Of a stretch of 64,000 nt of DNA, positions 10,630-21,445 are shown piece by piece. The stretch is from Kingdonia uniflora (taxonomy: Eukaryota; Streptophyta; Magnoliopsida; Ranunculales; Circaeasteraceae). The stretch is taken from assembly GCA_014058105.1 (NCBI GenBank), contig JACGCM010002114.1:1426001-1490000 (forward strand). Reading direction: 5' to 3'. The translations under genes were made by a program, and so were the position numbers. A model generated the notes under the pieces. It had not been told where the DNA came from. It saw nothing but the letters and a program-made list of their open reading frames with translations, and searched no databases. Within the stretch, counting starts at the first letter, position 1. The number at the start of each line of letters is the position of its first letter.

Positions 10630-11530
10630 AAACCCCATTAAACATGACAATTATTGTTCGGGTTGCCTCGACAAAAAATAAAATAAACATTCAATATTGT
10701 CGAAATCGACAATATATAGATGGGTAAATTGTTCAAAACCCCATTAAACATGACAATTATTGTTCGGGTTGCCTCGACAAAAAATAAAATGAGCATTCAA
10801 TATTGTCGAAATCAAAAATAATATTGGATACTAGTTATCAATATTATTTTTGTTATTTTCGGGTTCGACAATTTCATTGATAATAAGCATCCAATATGTT
10901 GGAAAATCCCATGTGCTTTCCTATGATTTTAATGTCATTTTGGTGTGTTTACTTTTAGTCCCACATTGGATAAGTGAAAAGAGGATTTTCACTTTATAAT
11001 GGGTTGCACACTACTATCATATGTAGCATACGTAAGTAGGTAGTGCCCTCACGCATGTGTGAGGTGAGTGTGTGAAGGCTTACAATATGGGGACGCCCAT
11101 GGGCTTGTGTGCAGGACCCGCCTAAACTATTTATAAGTCTATGATTCGGCCATGGGGATTTCTAGTTTACACTTAGTCATTTTTAGGTTTTTATTCAGAA
11201 AAATATACCCATCCATATATTGTCAATTTCGGCAAATACTTATGATAAAAAATTTACCCATTCATATATTGTTGATTTTGACAATTTACCCATCTATATA
11301 TTATCGATTTCAACAATATTGGATGCTTATTTTGACCAAAGTGATGCACAATCACAAGTATTGTCGAAATCGACAATATATGGATGTGATTTCGACAATA
11401 TTGGATGTTCATTTCGACCAAAGTGATGCACAATAACAAGTATTGTCGAAATCGACAATATATGGATGGGTAAATTGCCTTACAAGTGGATTGACATATA
11501 TTGTCGAAATCGACAATATATGGACGTAGG
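10630..11530. repeat. Array of ATTGTCGA palindromes with a 106-bp tandem duplication
   Basis: The 18-bp inverted repeat ATTGTCGAAATCGACAAT occurs perfectly at 10696, 11360, 11442 and 11500. Degenerate versions lie near 11217, 11270, 11303 and 11390, mostly followed by ATATGGATG or ATAGATGGGTAAATT. The stretch starting AAACCCCATTAAACATGAC at 10630 is repeated at 10736. Between them, from 10898, lies LTR-like sequence beginning TGTTGGAAAATCCC with the AGTCCCACATTGGATAAGTG tract common in plant Copia-type LTRs. No protein is encoded. Open frames here are repeats read through. Confidence 0.75.
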
Positions 11531-12616
11531 GCTAGCTTGTATTGTCCATGCACCATCTATAATCGACAAATTTTGCAATCCATGCATAGGGGTAATTACA
11601 ACATGGACATTAAATGGATACAAACTGAAGTATAGAACAATATTTATGATTATCTTGCATCACACATGTGCAAGGTCTACATTTTGTTCTTCATGATTAT
11701 CTTGTTCAAGTGGATTGACTGTATTATCCATTGTATCATATGGCTTTCACCCTTGACAGAGACCCTTGGTGGGTTCGGATGGTTGGGATCTTCTCGTTTT
11801 TCTCCTAACCTCTTACTTCTAAAGGAATGCATGATTTAGTACATGGTAGAACAATATTTATAGAAACAAATAGCTGAAAATTGTGAGAATCAACACCCAA
11901 AAATAGATCTGAGAATCAGCACCCAAAGGCAGATCTTGAATGGAACCTTTAAGCAATTGTTTGAGAGAGAATCAACACCCAAAAGCATATCAAGACCAAA
12001 AATTGAAGAAAAAAAATCATACGCAGGTGTTGATTCTCAAATCAAAAGGTTAGAGACGATGAAGTCGTGTAGAGGTTTGATTGTAGAAAGATAGAGAGAG
12101 TGATACATGAACGGTAAGAGTGTGTGATATGAGATATATATATATATATATGAGTGATTTCAAATTTGAAATTTGTGAGAGGGAAATTTGTGCTGATGAT
12201 GTCTGCTGCCAACTAGAGGGATGAGAGAGAGTGGGGCAGGTTGACCAAGCTTTTCCACCTTATTTCCCTATATAGGAAAAACCTAATTTTAAGAGCCACT
12301 CATCTAATAGAGATGAGTGGTTGTGGTTGAGTGATTCCTTAGTGTTTGAGAACTGAGTGTCTATAAATCCTTCCCCATATCTAAAAGTAAGAAATAATTG
12401 ACAAGGATTCTTCGATACAAATCAAACGATAGAAGTATGGAATCATTAAAAATTATAATCTTCTTGAAATAATTATGGTACTTCTGAATTTTCTTAGCCC
12501 TTGCGATTAATCGATTATGAAAAATTAGGTCAAATTTGATAGGCTGATAATCTTTCATTCAATTTTCCAATAACAAAACACTAGCCTAATTCAAATCAAT
12601 TCTATACTCTTGTGTT
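11531..12616. other. Noncoding, short repeats only
   Basis: There is no gene. Variants of GAATCAACACCCAAA occur near 11888, 11913 and 11970, with an inverted GTGTTGATTCTC near 12027. A short (TA)n tract lies near 12131. A perfect 10-bp hairpin with a 5-base loop lies at 12296-12320 (CCACTCATCT and AGATGAGTGG). Confidence 0.5.
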
Positions 12617-13362
12617 TGTTGAGAATCGAGTTAGCTAATCTGTCTTCTATGCCAAGAACGATACGTGGAATACACCGAGTCAAGAAATAGATAGAACACA
12701 GAACAATAAAGAAGACAAGAATTTTCCCGGATGAGGGAAGTGGAAAACCCTTACGGGTAAAAAACCACTCCTCGCGAACAATCCACTATGATCAAACAGG
12801 TTGCACGATCTCTCCAAGCTTTGTAATGGAGTCTCTCAAACCCTAGTTCTCTAGAGTTAAATTTACCAAAAAGGATAGATTAACAGATAACCTAAGTCCT
12901 CTTTATATGCTAGATGACTAATTACAGGTAGAACAAATCTCGAGGCAACTCAACGTCTCAGACGATCTTCCAAAGACAACCTACCCACACCTCGTTCAAA
13001 CGAAATCCAATTTCGTTCAAACGACTTTGACGATAAAGGTTTCAGCCTTAGAAAACAACACATGTCGTTCGAACGAAATGGAGCTCGTACGAACGACTTC
13101 TTCAGTCTCAAAGTTTCCAATGTAAAAAAATAGCCATCTCATTCGAACAACTTCTATCCTCGTTCGAACGACTTCGACAATTTCGACTTCACACTTAACA
13201 GCTCGAAACTTGGTCGAACAGAATAAGTGTGAACTTCAGGTCGAACTGAAGTAGCTCAAAATGAACATTAAAATAATCTAATTTTCAATCAGTCTTCAAT
13301 CCTCCAACTGAACTACTTGGAGCTGAAACTACCTCGATGCAATTTGAGTTCATACCTTAACA
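12617..13362 (-). mobile_element. 3' LTR of a truncated Copia element
   Basis: Read on the minus strand, a 746-bp block starts TGTTAAGG at 13362 and ends CTCAACA at 12617. That gives TG...CA termini, and it directly follows the pol remnant to its right. A TATAAAG box lies at 12907-12901. Between the LTR start and that box, at about 12975-13250, are several TTCGAA-type palindromes. No second LTR was found because the element is cut at about 14495. Confidence 0.65.
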
Positions 13363-13487
13363 ATTTTCTACTTGAAATCGAATCTACTGTAACCCATCTC
13401 CAGATCTCCAAATGAATAGCTCGCACTATCCGGACCTTCAATCTAGAAGACCCACAGAAGTTGTACATGTGGTCAACTTCTAAGAAG

Positions 13488-14495
13488 TCACCTCGTAAAC
13501 ATATCGGCCGGATTCACATCAGTATGAATCTTCACAACCTTCAACACACTGTCCTTGAGGAGCGAGCAAATATAATGATATTGAATATCAATATGGTTGG
13601 TCCTAAAGTGAAAAGCTGAATTCCTCGCTAAGTCTATAGCGCTTTGACTATTACTATACAACTTAGGAAAAAGTTGTTCTCTACCAAGCTCTTTCATCAA
13701 CCATTTAAGCCAAGCCATATCCTTGCACGCTTCTATAGCCGCAATATAATCCGCTTCCGTCGTAGACAAAGCTACAATCTTCTGTAGCCTAGAAACCCAT
13801 GTAACTATACCGCTTCCCAATGTAAATATAAAACTACTAGTGCTCTTCGATCCGCCTATCAATGTCACCTGCCATATCATAATCAATGAAACCCTGTAAG
13901 CATATCTGAGAACCCCAATAACATAATACCATATGTTATATCCCCTTTAGATACTTTAGTATCCATTTCACAGCTCTCCAATGTTTTTTGCCTGGATTAC
14001 TCATATACCTACTAACAACTCTCACTGCTTGGGCAATATTCGGTCTCGTACAAGTCATAACATACATAAGGCTTCCAACCGTGGATTGATAAGGAACCTT
14101 CTGCATCTCATCGCGATCCTTCTGCGTCTTTGGACAATAATCCTTTGATAATTTAAAGTAACCTCCCAATGGTGTACTAACAACCTTAGAACCATCCATA
14201 TTAAACTGCTTAAGTACTTTGTCGATGTACTCAGCTTGAGATAACTTCAATTCTCGCCGCTTTCTATTCCTTGTAATACGCATACCAAGAACTTGTTTTG
14301 CCGCACCCAAGTCATTCATATAAAACTCCCGGGATAACTGTTCCTTTAACTTGGTAATCTCTCCCATGTTGGCACTTGCTACCAACATATCATCTACATA
14401 TAGAAGTAGAATAATATATGAGTTCCCCATATTTTGGATAAAACAACAGTGATCCGTATTGTTCTTCGAATAACCATTTCTGGACATGCACGTTT
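13488..14495 (-). pseudogene. Ty1/Copia pol remnant (reverse transcriptase C-part and RNase H)
   Basis: The minus strand encodes the end of a Copia reverse transcriptase at 14487-13936, with the catalytic LLLYVDDMLVA motif, MNDLGAAKQVLGMRI, YQSTVGSLMYVMTCTRPNI and KKHWRAVKWILKYLKG. After a break near 13890-13935 comes RNase H (KSTSSFIFTLGSG, ALSTTEADYIAA, NPADMFTR). It ends before the LTR at 12617-13362. The 5' part (gag, protease, integrase) is missing, cut off by an inverted-repeat structure starting near 14491. The one frameshift and the truncation make it nonfunctional. Confidence 0.9.
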
Positions 14496-16123
14496 GCTTG
14501 ATTGTAGCTATTGGAGATGGATATTTAAAACTAAGCTCTTAAAGTCAAGTAAAAATGTCTTTAACAGTCATAGCACAAAAAGTTAAAGACACAATTTATT
14601 TGGTCTCAAGATTGAAGAAATATATACACCAATATTATTGGAGAATAAGATCAAAGAAGATATTGCATCTAAGATCCTTGAAGATATTTTATATTGAAGA
14701 TATATGCAAGAATATTCATGAATAAATATCTCTACATCACGTAAGAGAATTATATGCAAGAATCTTAGGTTATTGGTTGTAATATTAAAAGATATTATTG
14801 TGAAAATATTATTTTGAATTTAATGTATAGTTCCTAAATTTAGGTTCTTTCTCCTATAAAAGGAACCCTCCCCCCATTATAATTAGGTATCTCACATTAA
14901 AAGGAATTGAATAAATACAAGAGTATTTTTTGTTCAAGCATCTCTCTCTCTCTCTTTTATTTGCTTTATTAATTTTAATGCGATGATCTTAGGGATAATG
15001 CAAGACTAATCCCTTTCTAGCTATGACTAGAAGGAAGCCCATACCTAAGTAGCGATAGCTATATATAGTTTTCTAGGATTAGCTCTTTTTCGGTATATCT
15101 TCTAAGAGCTATAATCCACTTCTAAGCTTAACCATAGTTAGAAAGTAAATTTAGTCTCTTTTGTCAAAATTCGGTGTTATAACCTCTAAGTCAAATTTTA
15201 GGGCAATAAAGGGAAAAGACATGTGAGAAGAAATCCAATCAAGCTTAACCATAGTTGGTTGAATATCTCCTCTAAATCGGATTTAGTAATACTTAATGAT
15301 TAAATCATAGATGCCTAACCATGGATCTAGGGTTAGCATTTACACTAAAAATACCCTACTCGGGATTTTTGGTACATAAATCCGCCTAACAAAAGTATTT
15401 GATCTATTGTTATTTTCGTTGGGTGGAACTTTAGTCATGGCTAGTTTCTTTTAATTTGATATTATTTCCTTAGTTTTCTCTTAGTTTTAACGAAAATACC
15501 AAATCATTGATTAATCGACTTGGGATTAGTTTTTTGCATCTTGACACTCTCTGTGGTACGACCCCCACCCCATAATTTATACAACGATAAATCCGTACTT
15601 GAGCGGGGTATTAAGTAACGCTAGAAAAAACATTCATCAAACTAGTTAACTATTTACAAAATAAAATAAAAGAGAGAGGAGACAATTAAATATAACTAAG
15701 ACTTTATTTCTTCTAAACTTGCTCTATTATGATATGCTCAATTACAATGGGGGGAGGGTTTCTTTTATAGGAGAAGAAATCCAAATTTATAAACTATACA
15801 TTAAATTCTAAATAATATTTTCACAATAATTTATTTTAATATTGCAACCAATCACCTAAGATTCTTGCATATAATTCCCTTAAGTGATGTTCCATGGAAA
15901 CTCTTGCATATATCTTCCATATAAAATATCTTCAAAGATCTTGGATGCAATATCTTCTTTGATCTTATTCGCCAAGAATATTTGTGTATATATTTCTTCG
16001 ATCTTGATACCAAATATAATGTGTCTTTACTTTTTGTGCTATAAACTATTGGAGACACTTTTACTTGACTTTAAGAGCTTGGTTTCAGATATCTATCTTC
16101 AATAGCTATAATTAAACAAATGT
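14491..16123. repeat. Large inverted repeat (about 480-bp arms, about 650-bp loop), LTR-like
   Basis: The left arm from 14491 (GTTTGCTTGATTGTAGCTATT) is matched, with differences, by the complement of the right arm ending at 16123. The match runs through AAGCTCTTAAAGTCAAGTAAA and on to the TATAAAAGGAACC box at about 14854, whose complement TTTTATAGG lies near 15763. The loop ends with CTCTGTGGTACGACCCCC near 15551, a sequence type common near plant LTR borders. Two LTR fragments head to head, or one fold-back element, would both explain it. No protein is encoded. Confidence 0.65.
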
Positions 16124-16189
16124 GCATAAGTACCTAAAATTAAACATAATGGATGACTAAAATACAAGTCGAGTATATTAAAATATCAT

Positions 16190-17000
16190 AATTACCCGCT
16201 CATCAGTAACCCCTCTTATACTCAATAAATAGGAGGGGAATCCCACCCGTGAGAGACATTTTGGATAGTGTAATATCAAGGTTCAATAAGTAATAAAACT
16301 TCTTCTTTTTCCTTTCTTTTGTTATTGTCAGTTTCTTTAAAGCAAGTAATATGGTAATGATCAAAGGAATAAGTAGTTAATCCTCTTAGCCAAGGCTAGA
16401 GGAAGCTCCACCCAATGTAGCCTTAGTATAGAATAACATAGTTTAGCTAGAGTAGTTACTTTCTCTTCTTCCATTTTAATGCGTATTCTTCTCCCTACGA
16501 TCCTAGCTTGACCATTGCTTGGATTCGAGAAAGTAAAGAATTTAATGAAACCATCTTGTTTGACCATTACAAGATGGTTTAGAACATGGAGAAGATAGCA
16601 TAACCCGTTATTATCAACCGGACCATGGTTGAGTAAGGTGGCTTATGAGCAATTCCCAATGATTATTTTATTATCTCATGATGTATTTCATATACCCAAC
16701 CAAGGATATGTGATACGGAAAGTTGTGACATACTCTAATTTAGTTTGTTATCTCATGGTTACAACCGGTGGAGTGGAATCGAACTTCAGTTCTTACTCTG
16801 CCTCGTATCAAAATATTTTTATTTGCTTTCTTCAATTCAAAATCTACACAAAAACTACTCTCATTGGATAAAATTATTAGCTCGAAACATAAATCACACC
16901 ACAAGTCTCTTAGGATACGACCCCGCTTTCCTTTGTACTCAATGGTACACCGTGCGCTTGCAGGTCTTTTAAGATGTCAGTTTATATTCGATCAAGTTTT
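16190..17000 (+). repeat. Dispersed LTR-like repeat R, copy 1
   Basis: This copy shares long blocks with 22310-23140 and, inverted, with 55863-56725. Common blocks include ACTCAATAAATAGGAGGGG (TATA-like), AGGCTAGAGGAAGCTC, CAACCGGACCATGGTTGA, GGATACGACCC and CACCGTGCGCTTGC. The TATA-like start and the GTGCGCTTGC tail suggest LTR or leader sequence of one retroelement family. No coding region is attached to any copy. Confidence 0.7.
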
Positions 17001-17029
17001 TTCTTTTCTCTTTTGGGTGTTTGGTTCTC

Positions 17030-17780
17030 CCTAATCCATAATCGAATTAGAGATTATCCTAATCGAAGAACGAAGAATACAATTTGGTGAATAAAACTTA
17101 CCAAAGAGAGCTTCAATTGCTCAAAATTGATTGTACTAAATTCCTCTCTTTTTCTCTCTTGATATATCTCTCTCTCTCTTTCTCTCTCTGGATCCCCATT
17201 ACATTGCCTAGCCTTGCTCTCTTAAAGGTTAAGAGTTTCCTAGTTATACATAGAAAAAAATGCCCTTGAAGCGACCTAAAAATATCATAAATCGCGTCGG
17301 CTCTGCTCGAACAGAAGACTCTAAACAGAGTATATTCGAATAAAGTTAAAAGTCTATTCGAATAGAACTGAGTTTGTTCGAATAGCTAGAACAAACATTT
17401 TTCTATTCGAACAAAAGACTCAGAACTGGTTCTGTTCGAATAGAGATTGACTCTATTCGAACAAACTGGGTTCTGTTCGAATAGAAGATTTCTCTATTCG
17501 AGCAAAACCTGTTCTGAAGAGAAGACTCTAAACAGAGTATATTCGAATAAACTTAAAGTTTATTCAAATAGAACTGGGTTTGTTCGAATAGCTAGAACAA
17601 ACATTTTTCTATTCGAACAAAAGACTTAGAACTAGTTCTGTTCGAATAGAGATTGACTCTATTCGAACAGACCCGGTACTATTCTCTATTCAAACAGAAA
17701 TTTCATAACTCACCTTTGTTCTTCTAACTAAGGTGTTTAATATCTAGATCCTCCTAGATCACTCCCCCTCCCCAGGTCTT
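17030..17780 (-). repeat. TTCGAA-rich LTR-like segment with a 207-bp tandem duplication
   Basis: AGAAGACTCTAAACAGAGTA at 17313 recurs at 17520, and the downstream sequence repeats with it. Within the pair, ATTCGAATA- and ATTCGAACA-type palindromes occur more than a dozen times. Read on the minus strand, an AGGAGGATCTAG block near 17750 precedes the repeats, and CAAGGCTAGGCAATG near 17210 follows them. This order resembles the LTR at 52017 and the insert at 59937. No protein is encoded. Confidence 0.6.
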
Positions 17781-17829
17781 CATGTTGACTCTTTGAGGAT
17801 AAGGGAGAGTTGACCCCAGCTTGTACATT

Positions 17830-18327
17830 TTTTTTTTTTGGTAATTTTGACTTAAGTCCTGATGTTTATATGGATATTAGACTTAAGTCCCAATGTTTAT
17901 CAAAAAAGCAAAGTTAGTCCTGGTTTTGCAGTTTGACCCAAGTCAACTGCAATTAACCTTGGTCAAATCTGGTTGTTGTTTTAGAAAGACTCAAATACCC
18001 TTCTGTTCAACACGTGCAAATCACGTGAGCTACTATTGTTTTAACTAAAATTTTTGGACAAGTGTTATGGATCGTTCAACTGCTACACGATAAGTATCTC
18101 GAGGTTTTGGTTTTAATTGAATTTGTTTCTTTTTTTAATTTAAATTCAAAAAAGGACAAAATTATCTTTAATATTTGTTGATTTGGGTCAACTGGGTCAA
18201 ACTATAATCAATTGCACTTGACCCAGGTCAAACTACAAAACCAAGACTATCATTCTTTTTTTGCCAAACATCGGGACGTAAGCCTAATATCCATATAAAC
18301 ATCAGGACTTAAAGTAAAAAAAAAACC
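17830..18327. mobile_element. MITE-like fold-back element
   Basis: About 130 bp at each end are inverted copies. ACTTAAGTCCTGATGTTTAT followed by ATGGATATTAG on the left is matched by the complement of the right end near 18270-18315. Matching GTTTGACC-type tracts lie further in. There is no coding capacity, and poly-T and poly-A tracts flank the ends so the exact borders and target duplication are unclear. A small nonautonomous DNA transposon, perhaps Mutator-like, fits best. Confidence 0.6.
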
Positions 18328-18474
18328 TTATTTTTTTTTTTCTATATATTTGGTCAGGGTCTGCCTACACCCGGCTTGCCTAGAAAAAAAAAAAAAATTC
18401 CTATTTATATTTCAATAGGTCACATAGGTGGATATATGCATTGATTATATTACAAAACTTCCATTATCTGAAAC

Positions 18475-19062
18475 TCAGTACTTATGACTACTAGCCTTGG
18501 GTACCTTGCCAAGATTCATAACATTGGTTCGTGCGACAGACGTATATTTCATAATTGCTGATATTCGATCAAGAATGTCTAATTTCATTGGACTCTCCTC
18601 TGTTTCGTTTACTCTATGCAAGCATGTTTCGTCATTCACTAATGCAGCACTCAGCCATGATTGTACATTACTAAGAGGAAGATTCCACGATTCGTTAACC
18701 GGTTCTATAAGCACACTCATCTCGTCAAACGACCGACGTAATTGTAATTCAGCACCTCTAAGAACACCATAGCAGTCGTGCAATGCGGATATGGTTCGGG
18801 GCGAAGTTAAACCCCGTCTTGTCATGAGGCTGGAAGTATAAGTGGCTAAATCTCGGGTTGTGACGAAGCTAAGGGAAACAGCCATTGTAGCATAATCCGT
18901 AGGGCTTAGACGGTGTCCAGTTTTACTATCGAATAAAGCGTCTTGGTTTTGGTCATGATTGTGCTTGTGGCTGCCTTTGGCGTTGACGATCTCCACCCAC
19001 GCGTGAAGGACAAGTAAAGAGAGGAGAAGAAGGCTTAGGTTTTTTTCTCTCATGATGGCCAT
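18475..19062 (-). CDS. PMEI-like secreted protein, copy A (first Cys pair missing)
   Basis: This single-exon gene encodes 195 residues from the internal ATG at 19062. That start (MAIMREKNLSLLLLSLLVLH) aligns with the starts of the three other copies; the upstream in-frame ATG at 19119 would add an unrelated leader. A signal peptide of about 28 residues ending VNAKG indicates secretion. The body has the plant invertase/pectin-methylesterase-inhibitor pattern: TDYATMAVSLSFVTTRDLAT, a Cys in LHDCYGVLRG and a Cys in LVNDETCLHRV. Family members usually have two further Cys near the N-terminus forming a disulfide. Here that pair is gone and the region is His/Asn/Asp-rich (SHKHNHDQNQD). PMEI proteins inhibit cell-wall pectin methylesterases or invertases; the target of this one is unknown. 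Confidence 0.8.
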   Translation of the reverse strand: MAIMREKNLSLLLLSLLVLHAWVEIVNAKGSHKHNHDQNQDALFDSKTGHRLSPTDYATMAVSLSFVTTRDLATYTSSLMTRRGLTSPRTISALHDCYGVLRGAELQLRRSFDEMSVLIEPVNESWNLPLSNVQSWLSAALVNDETCLHRVNETEESPMKLDILDRISAIMKYTSVARTNVMNLGKVPKASSHKY

Positions 19063-19335
19063 TATTTTGAGCTTTGATATCTCAGGAAATATTGGCTCAT
19101 GAGGTATAAATAAGCTCATGACTTGTCAAAGAATGACTTGTTTACCCTCATAACAAAACTAAAACTAGTGGTGATTGTTACTGTCGTAAATAAAAGAGTA
19201 TGGGGTATGAAAGTAAATAGGCTTAAAGAAGGGCTACTAATGTCTGATGCTATATTAAGCATGGCTTATATTTTGATGGTTGGCTTGCCGCGGGTAAAGG
19301 TAAAAAACATGGCCACGTTTTTAAGATGGATTTTG
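19063..19335 (-). promoter_or_regulatory. Upstream block of PMEI-like copy A, shared with other copies
   Basis: AGCATGGCTTATATTTTGAT near 19258 and AACATGGCCACGTTT near 19307 match the same positions upstream of copies B, C and, more weakly, D. A T/A-rich TATTTATA on the minus strand about 50 bp before the start codon is the likely TATA-type element. The block is presumed promoter. Confidence 0.55.
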
Positions 19336-20489
19336 TAATATTCAAATTCTTGGAGTTAGTCAGGTTCAGATTATCAAATTTTAGAGGAACGATTAGGTCC
19401 ATAAAACATGTTTACACGTTAAAGATCATGTTGTTTCATGTGAAAATACTGCACGTACGACTTGTTGTGTATGTTTTGGTATCTTAGCATAAACGTCCTC
19501 CGGTTAGTACACCTAGAATGTTTGTGACCAGAAACATTTCTGGCGATTTAGACAATTGCTATTCATTAGATTCATATATGAGAAGAAAGCCTAGCTAAGC
19601 CAAAGGTCAACAATTATCTAAATCACCGGAAATGTTTTCGAACATAAATATTTAGGGCATACCAAGCGAGCCTAAAATTGTTGACGCGGGATTAGGATAT
19701 GATAAATCTCCCCCTACTACAAGGGGAGACGAACACCCTTTGAGTGAAGTGATGGGGAATCTTCAAGATATATCATTGAGTAAATCAGTGAGCTCATTTT
19801 AAATCCACAGCGGTATGAAGAGTACATTTGACGAAAACCAGACTAAAATCATTATAGGGAAAATAACCAAGCATAGCATGCCTATGTCCAGCTTTCTAAG
19901 ACCTGTTTGAAGTTATAAGATGTATCTCTCGTGACCTTCAAGTCTTGAAAAAAAAAAGAAGTCTTGAGCACAGGACGCATATGAATCATATAAGGCTCGT
20001 CACTCACCTAATACTATTATATCGAACATTACGGGCAGTTAATATTGCTTTGGAGAGGCTCCACAAGTAATGTCAAATTTTCTTAAACATGCCCAAAGGA
20101 TTCTAACTATAGGGTCTCAATAAAATTTAGTCACACAAACGATATATACTAATTCAAGTCTCTAGACACGGACAGCTATATGTTGATCTAGGATCTATGA
20201 TTTGTTCTGTCAAATTCGTGTAACTTGCAATACGTTTTTATAGACGCACTAGACGTCAGATGTATATACTGAAACTATTATTATGACAGACGAACTTAAA
20301 ACAATTAACAGAGAACTTTTATTAATGAATGAAACTTTGTCGTACAAAATGATCTTTAGAATTCGCAATTATGCACCAAACAGGTATCCCCTTGGATGAA
20401 ATCGGATACCGAGCGGCGCACGCTGTTTGAAGTATTCCTTAAGGGTTCATGACTAAAAACAAAGGAGCAGTTATTTATCTTCTGCTTCT
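19336..20489. other. Intergenic, no gene seen
   Basis: No coding exon or terminal repeat was recognised. The last part, about 20420-20489, resembles the 3' flank of PMEI-like copy D (GAAGTATTCC, then CATGAC-AAAAA), indicating that the duplicated unit extends past the stop codon. Confidence 0.5.
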
Positions 20490-21134
20490 TTAGTACTGTG
20501 GTGGTGGAACAGGGGGACGGATTCCTGTGTCATTCTGTTTATCGCCTACCTTGAGGATCTTAACCATCACGAGAGCGACGCTCGTATACTTTTTAACCAT
20601 TGTTACACGATCAAACATGTCTGTTTTCACGGGACTCTCCTGCTGGATCCCGGTTAATCCCTTCAAACATGTTTCGTCATTCATTAATGCTGCACCCATC
20701 CATGTTTCCACATTACTCAGCGGAACGGCCCACGGTTGATCCGGTTCTAGTCTATTCATCTCATCTACGGAGGTTCTTAATTGTGAAGTTGAGCCTTTAA
20801 GTAGACTTAAGCAGTCATACAACACACCTGATGTTCGCGGGTCAGTAAACCCCTCCTTTATATTCGCGGTGAGATCTGTTAGGTAGGTGGTCAATTGTCG
20901 AGTTGCAACAAAGGTAATGGAGATTCCCATGGTTGTGTAATCTTCAGCACTTAGAATGTTATGTTTTTGACTTTCGGATACCATTTTTTGGCAGACATCG
21001 GGGAAAGGTGTCTGGCCACAAACTTTAAAAAAATCGACAGCACCGCCGTTGGCATTGACGGTATTTGGTGATGCGTTAAGGATGAGCAAAGAGAGGAGGA
21101 GAAGGCTCAAGTATTTTTCTCTCTTGATGGCCAT
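20490..21134 (-). CDS. PMEI-like secreted protein, copy B
   Basis: This single exon encodes 214 residues from ATG 21134, chosen by alignment with the paralogues (MAIKREKYLSLLLLSLLIL). A signal peptide ends near VNANGG. All four family cysteines are present: the pair in VCGQTPFPDVCQKM, one in LYDCLSLLKGS and one in NDETCLKGL. The four-helix body motifs AEDYTTMGISITFVATRQL and SNVETWMGAALMNDE are clear. The tail is proline-rich (IRPPVPPPQY). This is the most canonical member of the cluster, predicted to act in the apoplast as an inhibitor of pectin methylesterase or invertase. The sequence alone cannot decide between those targets. Confidence 0.88.
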   Translation of the reverse strand: MAIKREKYLSLLLLSLLILNASPNTVNANGGAVDFFKVCGQTPFPDVCQKMVSESQKHNILSAEDYTTMGISITFVATRQLTTYLTDLTANIKEGFTDPRTSGVLYDCLSLLKGSTSQLRTSVDEMNRLEPDQPWAVPLSNVETWMGAALMNDETCLKGLTGIQQESPVKTDMFDRVTMVKKYTSVALVMVKILKVGDKQNDTGIRPPVPPPQY

Positions 21135-21445
21135 TGTATTATTTTGAGCTAAGTATTGGCTCAACCAGGATTAAGTAGGATCATAGTTCGTCTTTGATTG
21201 ACTAATGTACCCTCATACAAGTGCAAAATTTCGAAAATGGCATTTTCTCATAAATGGGATTTTTTCAGTAATAAACGAGTTCTGGTATGAAGGTAAATAG
21301 ATTTAAATATAGGGATAGACGTGTCTAATGCTATGTTTAGCATGGTTTGAATTTTAATGGTTGGTTTGCCGTGATAAAAGGTAAGAAACATGGCCACTAT
21401 TTCAGACAGGTTTTGAAATATCGAAACTCTTGGGATAATTCTGAT
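21135..21445 (-). promoter_or_regulatory. Upstream block of PMEI-like copy B
   Basis: The block contains TTAGCATGGTTTGAATTTTA near 21338 followed by GAAACATGGCCACTATTTC near 21386. It is collinear with the blocks before copies A, C and D. It is presumed promoter, inferred from conservation between paralogues. Confidence 0.55.

Noticed and set aside
11152..11696. Overlapping open frames with repeated IYCRNRQYMD peptides
   Set aside because: They are the ATTGTCGA palindromes read in several frames on both strands; no start context or family similarity.
19060..19119. Longer start of PMEI-like copy A at 19119
   Set aside because: The extra residues do not align with paralogues and run into the TATA-like region; ATG 19062 aligns with all copies.
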